In this document: positions 25,073 to 34,103 of the stretch, in pieces | How positions within the stretch are numbered: position 1 is the first letter of the stretch | Layout of the letters: every line of letters begins with the position of its first letter | Assembly: GCA_937873665.1 (NCBI GenBank) | Contig: CALMYW010000195.1 | Span: 1-64,000 of the forward strand | From: an uncultured Sphingorhabdus sp. | GTDB lineage: Bacteria; Pseudomonadota; Alphaproteobacteria; Sphingomonadales; Sphingomonadaceae | Reading direction: 5' to 3' | Length of the DNA stretch: 64,000 nucleotides | Program-made: the position numbers and the translations under genes | Notes under the pieces: generated by a model | What the model was told of the DNA's origin: nothing | Database searches by the model: none | The model's input: only the letters and a program-made list of their open reading frames with translations

Positions 25073-25218
25073 GATGCCCTCCAATAAATTATGATATCAT
25101 ATTTATATCAATCGCAGCGGGACGCAAGCCAAATCGGATTTGAGCGGTGACGGTTTTCACATCGCTTGTTTTCCACGCCGTCCAACGGCACAGTCGCACC
25201 CGAGAAAGGGGCACTACC

Positions 25219-26751
25219 ATGCAAGATTTGAAGACAACGACCACCCGTCGGGGCTTGATTCGCGGAGGCGCAATGCTGACAGGCGGGGCGATGCTAATGC
25301 GGCCCACCACTGTGCTTGCTGCCGATTCAAATATGGATGCGATTCGCAAAGCCGCTGAGGCAGGGCGCGATGCCTCGCTGAAACGCATCCGTGACTGGAT
25401 TGCGCTGCCGTCCATAGCGGCCGAGAACCGCAACATGAAGGAGGGGGCCGAATATATGGCCGAACTCGCGCGCGATGCCGGATTCCAGCATGTCGAGATT
25501 GTGCCGACCGATGGCCACCCCGGCGTGTTCGCCACGCTAGATACCGGGTCGAAGCGCACGCTCGGCATCTATTTCATGTACGACGTAAAGCAATATGACC
25601 CAGCCGAATGGAGCTCGCCACCGCTCGAAAGCCGGATGGTCGACAAGCCCGGCCTTGGTAAGGCGATTGTCGGGCGCGGGGCGGTGAACCAGAAAGGGCC
25701 GGAGGCGACTTTCCTTGCGGCGCTCCATGCCATCCGTGCGGCGGGACGCAAATTGCCGGTAAACATCGTCCTTATTTGTGAGGGCGAGGAAGAAGTAGGC
25801 TCGCCGCATTTCAAACAAGTCGCAACCAAGCCCAATGTCCTTGCTGCCTTGCGGAAATGCGAAGGCATCTTCATCCCGGCCAGTTGGCAGGACGGGCAGG
25901 GCAATGTGCAGGTCAATCTGGGCTCCAAAGGCATCATCGAGCTCGAGCTGGTCGCCTCGGGCGAGAAATGGGGCAAGGGGCCAAAGGGCGATATCCATAG
26001 CAGCCTGAAGGCCATGGTCGATTCGCCGAGCTGGCGGCTGGTGCAGGCATTGCAAACGCTGGTGACGCCTGATGGCAACACCCCCGTTATCGAAGGCTGG
26101 TTCGAAAATGTCCGTCCGCTGACCGAGCGCGAAAAGGCGCTGATCGGCGAGATCGCTCGATCAGCCGATGAAGCCCAGCAGAAGAAGCTGCTTGGCGTTA
26201 CCCATTGGATCGATGGCCTGCCTTACGACAAGGCACTGATGCGCTTGGCGCAGGAGCCTACGGTCAATATCGAAGGGCTGGTTGCCGGCTATACCGGCCC
26301 GGGCGGAAAGACCGTGCTGCCGGGCAAGGCCGTTGCCAAACTCGACTTGCGACTGGTGCCCAACCAGACCCGGGCCGAAGCCGAGCGCAAATTACGCGCG
26401 CATCTCGACAAGCACGGTTTTCCCGATGTCGAGGTCAATGTCAGCGGCGGCTATGACCCGACCGAGGTTTCGGAAGACAGCCGCCTGATCAAGACCATGC
26501 TCGCCACTTATGCCCGTGCAGGCGTGAAGGCGACGCTCAACCCGCGCATTGCGGGAAGCTGGCCAGGAGCTACCTTTACCGCACCTCCGGTATCGATACC
26601 CGCCGGGCATTTCGGCATGGGCCATGGATCAGGGGCACATGCACCCGATGAATATTATCTGATCGAATCGACCAACCCCAAAGTTGCAGGACTGGTCGAG
26701 GCAACAATGGGTTATGCCGATTTCCTCTATCAGCTGGCAGCCATCAAATAG
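25219..26751 (+). CDS. Exported M20-type peptidase-like protein, metal ligands partly altered (510 aa)
   Basis: A twin-arginine signal (TTTTRRGLIRGGAMLTGGAML ... VLAAD) precedes an M20 fold: ALPSIAAENRNMKEGAEYMA, LGIYFMYDVKQYDPAEWSSPP, GRGAVNQKGPEATFLAALHA, CEGEEEVGSPHF, a dimerisation domain and the closing GSGAHAPDEYYLIE. By eye against M20 dipeptidases, the metal His of HYDVQ is Met (MYDVK) and the bridging Asp of GASDDKG is Asn (GAVNQKG), while the Glu-Glu pair and the last His remain. It may be non-catalytic or use another metal set. AAAGGGG precedes the ATG at 25219. Confidence 0.8.
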   Translation: MQDLKTTTTRRGLIRGGAMLTGGAMLMRPTTVLAADSNMDAIRKAAEAGRDASLKRIRDWIALPSIAAENRNMKEGAEYMAELARDAGFQHVEIVPTDGHPGVFATLDTGSKRTLGIYFMYDVKQYDPAEWSSPPLESRMVDKPGLGKAIVGRGAVNQKGPEATFLAALHAIRAAGRKLPVNIVLICEGEEEVGSPHFKQVATKPNVLAALRKCEGIFIPASWQDGQGNVQVNLGSKGIIELELVASGEKWGKGPKGDIHSSLKAMVDSPSWRLVQALQTLVTPDGNTPVIEGWFENVRPLTEREKALIGEIARSADEAQQKKLLGVTHWIDGLPYDKALMRLAQEPTVNIEGLVAGYTGPGGKTVLPGKAVAKLDLRLVPNQTRAEAERKLRAHLDKHGFPDVEVNVSGGYDPTEVSEDSRLIKTMLATYARAGVKATLNPRIAGSWPGATFTAPPVSIPAGHFGMGHGSGAHAPDEYYLIESTNPKVAGLVEATMGYADFLYQLAAIK

Positions 26752-26761
26752 GTCAAACGAG

Positions 26762-26788
26762 AAAGGGCGGGGAAATCCCCCGCCCCTT
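26762..26788. terminator. Terminator between convergent M20 and M3 genes
   Basis: GGGCGGGG, loop AAAT, then CCCCCGCCC makes a GC-rich hairpin flanked by A-runs on one side, with partial T-runs on the other. It lies between the two stop codons and may serve both directions. Confidence 0.65.
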
Positions 26789-26793
26789 GCATC

Positions 26794-28944
26794 TTATTTG
26801 GTCGTTTCCGCGGGAAGCGGGAAGCCCCGCTTCTGCATGATATATTTCACATCCGGATCACGCCCACGGAAAGCGCGATAGGCTTCGATGCGATCCGACT
26901 CGTTGCCGGTTGAGAGCAACATCGACCGGAAGCGCTCTGCGGTTTCCTTGTCCCAGACATCACCCTTTTCGGTGAAGGCCGCCCAGGTATCGGCATCCAT
27001 CGTTTCGGACCAAAGATAGCTGTAATAGCCCGCCGAATATCCGTCGGAAGAGAAGAGATGGTTGAACTGCGGCAGGCGGTGTCGCATCACCATTTCCTTC
27101 GGCATGCCGATCTTGGCAAGCGCTTCTTTCTCGAACGCGCGCGGATCGGTGACCGGATCCTTGCGGTGGTGCAGCATCATGTCGAGGATCGCGCTCGACA
27201 GATATTCGACCGTGGCAAAACCCTGCATGAAGGTGTCGCTCGCCTTGATCTTTTCGACCAATGCCTGCGGGATCGGCTCGCCGGTTTCCGCATGCTTGGC
27301 ATAGGTATTGAGAATATAAGGCGTCAGCAGCCAATTCTCGTTCACCTGGCTGGGATATTCCACGAAGTCGCGCGGCGTGTTGCCAAGACCCGGCCATGTG
27401 ATGTCGTAGTTCAGATAATGAATCGCATGACCGAATTCGTGGAACAGTGTCGACGCGTCGTCGATGCTGATCAGGGTCGGCTTGCCACCCGCACCCTTCA
27501 CGAAATTATTGTTGTTCGAAGCCAGCGTGATGTTGTTCTTGCCCGAAAGCTTGAACTGGTCGCGATAGGTCGTCATCCACGCGCCCGAGCGTTTGCCCGG
27601 ACGAGCGAAGTTATCGAGATAGAACAGCCCTATCAGCTTGCCGTCGCGCTTCACCTCGAAAGTGCGCACTTCGGGTTCGAACACCGGAACCGTGCCGGTA
27701 TTCTCGGTGAAGCTCATGCCATAAAGCTTGTTCGCAGCATCGAACATCGCCGCTACCATGTTGTCGAGCTGGAAATAGGGTTTCAGCTCATTCTGGTCGA
27801 GATCGTACTTCGCCTTGCGAACCTTTTCGGCATAGTAACGATAATCCCAAGGCTCGATTGTGATGCCGGCTTTTTCCTTGTCGGCAATCGCCTGCATGTC
27901 GGCGACTTCTTCCTTCACGCGCGCGACCGCGGCAGGCCAGACCTTCATCATCAGGTCCATAGCCTTTTCGGGCTGCTTCGCCATGGTATCGGCCATGCGG
28001 TAATGCGCATGGGTTTCGAAACCGAGCAGCTCGGCGCGCTGCTGGCGTAGCTTCAGGATTTCGGCAATGGTCGCGTTGGTATCATTGGCATCCTGGTTGT
28101 CGCCACGCATGACAAAGGCGCGCCAGATTTTCTCGCGCAGATCGCGCCGCGGTGAATTTTCGAGGAACGGCTGGATCGCCGAGCGGGTGTTGGCCACGGC
28201 CCAACCCGTTTTACCCTTGGCTTCCGCCGCAGCTTTCAACGAGGCGACAAAGCTGTCGGGAAGACCGGCAACTTCTGAAGGATCGGTCAACAGGATATAG
28301 GTTTCTTCGTCGGCCAAAACCTTGTTCTGGAAGTCGGAAAACTTTTTCGAAATCTCGGTTTCGATTCCGATAAGTTGCGTCTTCTGTTCGGCGTTGAGCA
28401 GCGCGCCGTTGCGGACAAGGCCGTCATAGGTGCGTTCGAGCAGGCGCATCTGCGCCTTGTCCAGACCGAGATTCTCCCGCTCCTGATAAAGATATTGCAC
28501 CCGCTGGAACCAGCGCGCGTCGAGCTGCAGCTCGTTGAAGAAGGCGCTGATCTTGGGCTCCCACTCTGCTTGAATCTTGCGAATCTCGGGATTGGACAGG
28601 TTGGAACTGTGCACGCCCCAGATCGAGAATAGTCGGCTGACCGAAGCGCCAGCGAGTTCGTTTGCCTTGATCGTATTATCAAACGTGACCGGCGCGGGGT
28701 TGGTGAGGATCGCCTCGAACTCTACCTTGGTCCGCTTCATCGCCTCTTCAAAGGCGGGCGGGAAATCGGCAGGTTTTACCTTATCCCAGGGCGGCACGCC
28801 GTCATAGGGGCCGGTCCATGGATCGAGCATCACATTCGCCACAGCGGGCGCCGCGACAGGCTTTGCAGCCTCAGCAAATGCCGGCATCGTCGTTCCTGTC
28901 ATCAGCAAAATCGATAGGGGCCATGTTTTGATTCCTTTGTTCAC
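26794..28944 (-). CDS. M3 family peptidyl-dipeptidase (Dcp-like), exported (716 aa)
   Basis: The zinc site is intact: TLFHEFGHAIHY (HExxH) with the downstream Glu in DFVEYPSQVNENW. The prodomain-like helical half and the terminal SDGYSAGYYSYLWSETMDAD match oligopeptidase A/Dcp proteins. A signal peptide (KTWPLSILLMTGTTMPAFAEA) indicates periplasmic export. A GTG at 28944 is chosen because AGGAG lies eight bases upstream and it gives a clean signal peptide; a longer start would add an unlikely N-terminus. It probably removes C-terminal dipeptides from peptides. It is convergent with the M20-like gene. Confidence 0.93.
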   Translation of the reverse strand: MNKGIKTWPLSILLMTGTTMPAFAEAAKPVAAPAVANVMLDPWTGPYDGVPPWDKVKPADFPPAFEEAMKRTKVEFEAILTNPAPVTFDNTIKANELAGASVSRLFSIWGVHSSNLSNPEIRKIQAEWEPKISAFFNELQLDARWFQRVQYLYQERENLGLDKAQMRLLERTYDGLVRNGALLNAEQKTQLIGIETEISKKFSDFQNKVLADEETYILLTDPSEVAGLPDSFVASLKAAAEAKGKTGWAVANTRSAIQPFLENSPRRDLREKIWRAFVMRGDNQDANDTNATIAEILKLRQQRAELLGFETHAHYRMADTMAKQPEKAMDLMMKVWPAAVARVKEEVADMQAIADKEKAGITIEPWDYRYYAEKVRKAKYDLDQNELKPYFQLDNMVAAMFDAANKLYGMSFTENTGTVPVFEPEVRTFEVKRDGKLIGLFYLDNFARPGKRSGAWMTTYRDQFKLSGKNNITLASNNNNFVKGAGGKPTLISIDDASTLFHEFGHAIHYLNYDITWPGLGNTPRDFVEYPSQVNENWLLTPYILNTYAKHAETGEPIPQALVEKIKASDTFMQGFATVEYLSSAILDMMLHHRKDPVTDPRAFEKEALAKIGMPKEMVMRHRLPQFNHLFSSDGYSAGYYSYLWSETMDADTWAAFTEKGDVWDKETAERFRSMLLSTGNESDRIEAYRAFRGRDPDVKYIMQKRGFPLPAETTK

Positions 28945-29128
28945 ATTCGCACTCCTGAAATGGGTGTCGAACCCGGCCCAGCAAAGGCCGATGGCTCGCA
29001 TATTGCCTGCTTAGCCGCAGTGTGCGGCGAGGCAAAGCTGGATTTGGGATGGACAAATTGCTCCAAATTGGTGAGATGTAAAACGGGTGGTGGGCAATTT
29101 GAACTGTTTGAAGTTCGGAGCCCAACTA

Positions 29129-30067
29129 ATGAAGCGCCTTCCGCCAATCTCCAATTTTGTGGTTGATAAATCTCGATTTTCAATCGGTGTAATCGACCCG
29201 TTGAAATTTGACTCCGACGAACTCAATCGATTCGCACGCGACTGTGGTGAGCTCATTCAGAAATCATACCCGGAATGTGAGTATATCATAATTGCTCGAA
29301 CACCCAAAACGGATGCAAATTGCCGTTACCAGTTTGATGTTTCGGGTTACCCCGTTAACCATGATTCTGGAGCAGTCATTTGGAAAAATCCGCCGCTTTG
29401 CAGCGAGATTGGTGAAGAACAATCTCACCATTTCTCCAATACTCTTGTTGCAACTGAAAGCTGGAAAGCGATCTCGTCTGTGAGTAGTCTGTCAGATCAC
29501 TTACCTATGAATCATTTGAGTGATGTATCTTCTGATGATGAGCTCCGAGAACTTAATAGAATTAGCAAAGAGCTTTCTGAGTTCGCTCAGACATTGAACA
29601 GCATCACTCAAAAAGAAAACAAAAGTATTCACTATTCGCTCCAAGAGCGCCCGATTGGATACCGGCATTCTTCAACAAACTTGGCCAGAGCGTTTGTTGA
29701 GCCAAAACGCACCGATCCACGAATTGGCACCGATTTTGTTCGAAACGTCATCAAACTGCGCCGGATGCGCGAACGTCTATTGGGCGAAGATCTGTTCGCC
29801 GATCCCGGCTGGGATATTTTGCTCGACCTCTTTGCGGCGCAAGAGGAAGGGCAGCAGGTTTCAGTTTCCAGCCTGTGCATCGCCGCAGCTGTGCCACCGA
29901 CCACAGCTTTACGCTGGATTACCAACATGACCGAGGCGGGCTATCTGGTCCGACGGCAGGACCCGTATGATGCCCGCCGAGTCTATATCGAACTGTCCGA
30001 AAACATGGCTGAAAGGCTGAAAGAGTATTTTGAGGCGATCGCTGATCGGGTTGCCATGCCGATATGA
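29129..30067 (+). CDS. Chimeric protein: AT-rich novel N-terminus plus MarR-like winged helix (312 aa)
   Basis: The C-terminal third (about 195-305: DFVRNVIKLRRMRERLLGED, then LFADPGWDILLDLFAAQEEG, VSVSSLCIAAAVPPTTALRW, DPYDARRVYIELSE) is the winged helix found from memory in many sphingomonad MarR-like regulators, which are usually short. The N-terminal 190 residues match nothing I know, and their DNA is clearly richer in A/T than the rest. GGAG nine bases before the ATG at 29129 supports this start. It stands alone between a peptidase and tRNA-Val. It may be a fused sensor domain or a gene joined by transfer. Confidence 0.75.
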   Translation: MKRLPPISNFVVDKSRFSIGVIDPLKFDSDELNRFARDCGELIQKSYPECEYIIIARTPKTDANCRYQFDVSGYPVNHDSGAVIWKNPPLCSEIGEEQSHHFSNTLVATESWKAISSVSSLSDHLPMNHLSDVSSDDELRELNRISKELSEFAQTLNSITQKENKSIHYSLQERPIGYRHSSTNLARAFVEPKRTDPRIGTDFVRNVIKLRRMRERLLGEDLFADPGWDILLDLFAAQEEGQQVSVSSLCIAAAVPPTTALRWITNMTEAGYLVRRQDPYDARRVYIELSENMAERLKEYFEAIADRVAMPI

Positions 30068-30114
30068 CTTGCCTTGGCGGCAGAGGTTTGGCAAAGGCGG
30101 CCCTTGTCCTGCTG

Positions 30115-30190
30115 GGGCGCTTAGCTCAGTTGGTAGAGCATCTCGTTTACACCGAGAGGGTCAGCGGTTCGAGCCCGTTAGCGCCCACCA
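30115..30190 (+). tRNA. tRNA-Val (anticodon TAC)
   Basis: The acceptor stem GGGCGCT pairs with AGCGCCC, with encoded CCA after an A discriminator. The D-arm is AGCTCAGTTGGTAGAGC, and the anticodon stem TCTCG/CGAGA holds the loop TTTACAC (anticodon TAC, valine). The T-loop reads TTCGAGC. It is 76 nt with CCA. Confidence 0.97.
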
Positions 30191-30251
30191 GGACAGGACC
30201 ATGGCCTTGCCGTTCATATTGTAGCAAGCTTCAGGAACGCATTCTGTGCCG

Positions 30252-30515
30252 ATGAGAGGGATCAGCTTCAAAACTGCTGTTGGTGGCGCGCTGCTGGCGT
30301 CGGCCCTTTTATGCAGCCCCGCCCATGCAACGGTCAGCGTCTCGCCTTTCACAGCAAAAAAATCGCCTGCAGCCACCCTGTTGAAGAACAAAGGCCAGCG
30401 AGACACCGCTAACGATACGCGCCAGCAAAACTGCAAGCCTGCTGTCCGCTCCATGACCGAAGGTCAGCCCAGTCGTAATTGCAATTGCCCCAAACCACGC
30501 CCAATCCTGATGTAA
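30252..30515 (+). CDS. Small secreted hypothetical protein (87 aa)
   Basis: A signal sequence (FKTAVGGALLASALLCSPAHA) precedes a basic tail with Cys pairs (QQNCKPAVRS and RNCNCPKPRP). A cysteine-rich basic mature part could bind metal or be disulfide-linked. The Shine-Dalgarno before the ATG is poor. It lies just after tRNA-Val and ends eight bases before the convergent TlpA-like gene's stop. The call rests on signal peptide and codon character only. Confidence 0.45.
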   Translation: MRGISFKTAVGGALLASALLCSPAHATVSVSPFTAKKSPAATLLKNKGQRDTANDTRQQNCKPAVRSMTEGQPSRNCNCPKPRPILM

Positions 30516-30522
30516 GTGTCGC

Positions 30523-31122
30523 TCAGGCGGCCTCGCCGAGCAGCTTCGCAATCTCGGCATCATCCCATTCGACCCCGCCGACTATGCGCCAGACTTCTTT
30601 GCCCTGACTGTCGTATAAGATAGTCGTCGGAAGAGCTATCGTTCCGCCAACCGAAGATGAGAGCGCATTGTCTGTATCGGTAAAAGGTTCGAGATTGACG
30701 ATTCGCGCCGAATCGAAAAAAGCGCGCACCGGTTTGCGGCCTTGCAGATCCTGCGACACAGCTATCACCGTAATCTCACCTTCTTCCAGTTGAGCCAAGG
30801 CATCAAGCGTTGGCATCTCCGCCTTGCACGGCGCGCACCAGGTCGCCCACAGATTCACCAATAATGGCCGCCCGGCATAGTCGCTGAGCGCAACATCACG
30901 ACCATCCGCTCCGGTAAAGCTGGCATCGGGAGCGGTGCGTCCGGCGAATAGATAGCTGAGTTCGGCTTTCAACCCGCTCTTGCTTTCCAGTCCGAAGCCC
31001 GCTTTGGGCGACTCTTGTGCTTTGGCGGGTTCCGCTTGCCCCGATGGCGCAGTTTCCCTATCGCAAGCCGCCAGAAACAGCGGTCCGACGAAGAGAAGGA
31101 ACAGGATCATTACCCGCGGCAC
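30523..31122 (-). CDS. TlpA/ResA-like lipoprotein thioredoxin (199 aa)
   Basis: The lipoprotein signal [18 protein letters not shown] is followed by a linker and a TlpA domain: [18 protein letters not shown] with CxxC, and the late [23 protein letters not shown] with the cis-Pro. It should be a membrane-tethered disulfide reductase of the periplasm, as for cytochrome c maturation or general thiol repair. The GTG at 31122 has GGAG seven bases upstream; an ATG at 31110 is the alternative. It is divergent from argH with only 16 bp between starts. Confidence 0.9.
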   Translation of the reverse strand: MPRVMILFLLFVGPLFLAACDRETAPSGQAEPAKAQESPKAGFGLESKSGLKAELSYLFAGRTAPDASFTGADGRDVALSDYAGRPLLVNLWATWCAPCKAEMPTLDALAQLEEGEITVIAVSQDLQGRKPVRAFFDSARIVNLEPFTDTDNALSSSVGGTIALPTTILYDSQGKEVWRIVGGVEWDDAEIAKLLGEAA

Positions 31123-31138
31123 ATCAAACTCCAGCAGC

Positions 31139-32509
31139 ATGTGGGGCGGCCGGTTCGGCGCTGGCCCTGCAGACGTGATGCGCGAGATAAACGCCTCCAT
31201 CCCCGTCGACAAGCGGCTTTGGCAGCAGGATATTTCCGGCAGCAAGGCGCATGCAGCCATGCTGGGGGCGCAGGGGATCCTTTCCGCTACAGATGTTGAA
31301 GCGATATTGGGCGGGCTGGACACAATCGAGCGCGAATATGCGGAACAGGGCGTGCCAGAGCATATCGAGCTGGAAGACATCCATATGCAGGTCGAAAGCC
31401 GACTGCGCGAGTTGATTGGCGATGCGGCAGGACGGCTGCACACGGCCCGCTCGCGCAACGATCAGGTGGCAACCGATTTCCGCCTCTGGGTACGCGGCGC
31501 CTGTACAGAGGTCGACAAAGCGCTTGCCGCGCTGCAGGCGGCACTGGTCGAGCGCGCAGACGAACATGCCGAAAGCATCATGCCCGGTTTCACCCATTTG
31601 CAGGTTGCCCAGCCGGTGACGCTCGGCCATCATCTGATGGCCTATTATGAAATGGCGAAACGTGACCGCAGCCGCTTTGCCGATTGCGCGCGCCGGATGA
31701 ACCAGTCACCCTTGGGATCAGCTGCGCTGGCGGGCACGTCCTTCCCTATTGACCGGCACGCAACCGCACGTGCGCTTGATTTCGACGCACCGACCGCGAA
31801 CAGCATGGACGGCGTTTCCGACCGCGACTTTGCTGTCGAATATCTGGGCTGCGCCGCACAAGCGGCAATCCATCTGTCGCGCCTTGCCGAGGAAATGATC
31901 CTATGGGCTTCACAGCCTTTTGGTTTCGTCAAACTACCCGATGCCTGGTCAACCGGCAGTTCGATCATGCCGCAAAAGCGCAACCCCGACGCTGCCGAAT
32001 TGGTACGCGGCCATGCGGGTAGGATCATTGGCGCCTTCACCAGCCTGATGGTGACAATGAAGGGCCTGCCGCTGACCTATTCGAAGGACATGCAGAACGA
32101 CAAAGCCCCACTGTTCGAAGCGAATGACTTGCTCGACCTCTGTCTGGCAGCGATTACCGGCATGGTATCGAGCGTGGAATTTGATACCGCCCGGATGCGC
32201 GCCGTCGCTGCGACCGGGTTTTCTACTGCAACCGATCTGGCCGACTGGCTGGTGCGCGAACATGGCATCCCCTTTCGCGAGGCACACCATATCACCGGCA
32301 GCGCGGTCAAGCTGTGTGAGGCACGCGGCGGCGAACTCGAACTGCTGACCGCCGATGATCTGGCCGGCATTAATCCACGACTTGCCGGAACCAGCCTGCC
32401 CGATCTTTCGGTTGAGGGATCGGTCCGCAGCCGCACCAGCGCTGGCGGCACTGCACCTCTTCGGGTAAAAGAAGCGGTAGCGGCAGCCCGAAAGGAATTG
32501 GGACTATGA
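31139..32509 (+). CDS. argH: Argininosuccinate lyase (ArgH) (456 aa)
   Basis: Final step of arginine synthesis. It starts [20 protein letters not shown], with blocks [17 protein letters not shown] and the fumarase/lyase signature [19 protein letters not shown]. Many homologues carry a few residues before MWGGRF, but no ATG, GTG or TTG in frame is suitable upstream. The TGA overlaps the next ATG; the order argH, small lipoprotein, lysA is conserved in proteobacteria. Confidence 0.96.
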   Translation: MWGGRFGAGPADVMREINASIPVDKRLWQQDISGSKAHAAMLGAQGILSATDVEAILGGLDTIEREYAEQGVPEHIELEDIHMQVESRLRELIGDAAGRLHTARSRNDQVATDFRLWVRGACTEVDKALAALQAALVERADEHAESIMPGFTHLQVAQPVTLGHHLMAYYEMAKRDRSRFADCARRMNQSPLGSAALAGTSFPIDRHATARALDFDAPTANSMDGVSDRDFAVEYLGCAAQAAIHLSRLAEEMILWASQPFGFVKLPDAWSTGSSIMPQKRNPDAAELVRGHAGRIIGAFTSLMVTMKGLPLTYSKDMQNDKAPLFEANDLLDLCLAAITGMVSSVEFDTARMRAVAATGFSTATDLADWLVREHGIPFREAHHITGSAVKLCEARGGELELLTADDLAGINPRLAGTSLPDLSVEGSVRSRTSAGGTAPLRVKEAVAAARKELGL

Positions 32510-32817
32510 GAGATAAGCGCAAAATGGTCGGTGGCGCGCTACTTGCGCTGACGCTCGCGGGATGTGGCAAGGTTGGCGATCTGCAGCCCAAGACCGGTCA
32601 GGCAATGCCCGCCAAGGCCTATGGGCAGAACGAGATTCCGGGTGCCGAAGAGCTGTCGACCCCCGCGGTCCAGACCCGCCCCGGGCGCAGCGACGAACTA
32701 ATGCGTCGGTCGGAGCGTCGACGCGACGATCCTTTTGACCTTGCCCCCGGCGCAGAAGCGGATAAGGGCGACACGCCCGCGGAATCCACCGCGGAAGATC
32801 CGAAGAATCCGGCCTGA
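32506..32817 (+). CDS. Small lipoprotein between argH and lysA (LptM-like) (103 aa)
   Basis: A lipoprotein signal ([21 protein letters not shown], Cys20) is followed by a polar, Pro- and charge-rich tail. Small lipoproteins with C-G-[KQ]-x-G-[DP]-L in front of lysA or dapF belong to the YifL/LptM group that assists LptD maturation in enterics. Position and the N-terminal motif suggest this group; the rest is too variable to prove it. ATGA overlap with argH. Confidence 0.78.
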   Translation: MRDKRKMVGGALLALTLAGCGKVGDLQPKTGQAMPAKAYGQNEIPGAEELSTPAVQTRPGRSDELMRRSERRRDDPFDLAPGAEADKGDTPAESTAEDPKNPA

Positions 32818-32827
32818 AATCATTCCT

Positions 32828-34096
32828 ATGGACCATTTCCAGATCATCGATGGCGTGATGCACGCCGAAAACGTCCCGCTCACGCGTATTGCCGATGAAG
32901 TTGGCTCTCCTGTCTATGTCTATTCGCAAGCGACATTGGTGCGCCATGCCCAGGTGTTTCGTGAAGCCCTGACCAAGGCAGGGATCGAAAATCCGCATAT
33001 CGCCTTTGCTATCAAGGCCAATCCCAATCTCGCCGTGCTCAAAGTATTGGCGGGCGAAGGCTATGGTGCGGATGTCGTTTCGGCAGGCGAGATGAACCGC
33101 GCGCTGGCAGCGGGCGTTCCGGCCAAAGACATCGTTTTTTCCGGTGTCGGCAAAAGCGCAGAGGAAATGGTTGCTGCGCTGAAAGCAGGCATCGGCCAGT
33201 TCAACATTGAATCCGAAGAGGAAGGCCGCGAACTGGCTGCAATTGCCGAGACGCTGGGCTATCGCGCAGACGCGGTGCTGCGCATCAATCCCGATGTCGA
33301 CGCGCAGACCAATGCCAAGATTTCGACCGGCAAGGCGGAAAACAAATTCGGCCTCGGCCTGCATCAGGCGCAAGGCATATATGCGCGGCTGGCGGCTCTA
33401 CCGGGCCTTAACATGCGCGGTGTTGCCCTGCATATTGGCAGCCAGCTATTGAATCTCGAACCATTGGAAACCGCATTCGGAAAGATCGGGAAGCTGATCA
33501 CCGACCTGCGTAACGCAGGGCATAGCATCACCCATGTTGATCTCGGCGGCGGGCTGGGAGTCCGTTACAAAGAAGGCGACAATCCTCCACATCCCGATGA
33601 ATATGGCGAAATGGTTGCGCGCGCCACCAAGGGCTGGAATGTCCAGCTGATGTTCGAACCGGGCCGCGTCATTTGTGGCAATGCCGGTGTACTCGTCACC
33701 AAGGTAGTCCGTGTGAAACCGGGTTCAGGCAATGTGCCCTTCGTGATCGTCGATGCCGCCATGAACGATTTGGCCCGTCCAGCTCTTTATGACGCATGGC
33801 ATGATTTTGAGGCGGTCGAGCCCAAGGGCAATCGCTTCACTGCCAATATCGTCGGCCCGGTTTGTGAGACCGGCGACACCTTTGCGATGGCGCGCGAAGT
33901 CGATGTGGTACAAGCGGGCGATCTGGCAATTTTCCGGACATGCGGTGCTTATGGAGCTACAATGGCTAGCACCTATAACAGCCGAGGGCTGGTGCCCGAG
34001 GTTCTGGTAAACGGCGATCGCTATGCCGTGGTTGCAGAGCGTATCGTGCCCGCAACCATTCTCGATGCCGAACATGTTCCCGACTGGCTGGCTTGA
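32828..34096 (+). CDS. lysA: Diaminopimelate decarboxylase (LysA) (422 aa)
   Basis: PLP enzyme forming lysine from meso-DAP. The PLP lysine is in IAFAIKANPNLAVLKVL, then SAGEMNRAL, HIGSQL, the glycine loop DLGGGLGVRY, and MFEPGRVICGNAGVLVTKV with the late CGAYGATMASTYNSR. The start ATG gives MDHFQIIDGVMHAENVPL. It is the third gene of the argH operon, followed seven bases on by the Met8-like gene. Confidence 0.96.
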   Translation: MDHFQIIDGVMHAENVPLTRIADEVGSPVYVYSQATLVRHAQVFREALTKAGIENPHIAFAIKANPNLAVLKVLAGEGYGADVVSAGEMNRALAAGVPAKDIVFSGVGKSAEEMVAALKAGIGQFNIESEEEGRELAAIAETLGYRADAVLRINPDVDAQTNAKISTGKAENKFGLGLHQAQGIYARLAALPGLNMRGVALHIGSQLLNLEPLETAFGKIGKLITDLRNAGHSITHVDLGGGLGVRYKEGDNPPHPDEYGEMVARATKGWNVQLMFEPGRVICGNAGVLVTKVVRVKPGSGNVPFVIVDAAMNDLARPALYDAWHDFEAVEPKGNRFTANIVGPVCETGDTFAMAREVDVVQAGDLAIFRTCGAYGATMASTYNSRGLVPEVLVNGDRYAVVAERIVPATILDAEHVPDWLA

Positions 34097-34103
34097 CTAG
34101 GCC

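Noticed and set aside
27058..28050. Plus-strand open frame of 330 codons over the M3 peptidase
   Set aside because: Antisense shadow; the minus-strand gene has the HEFGH site and full family length.
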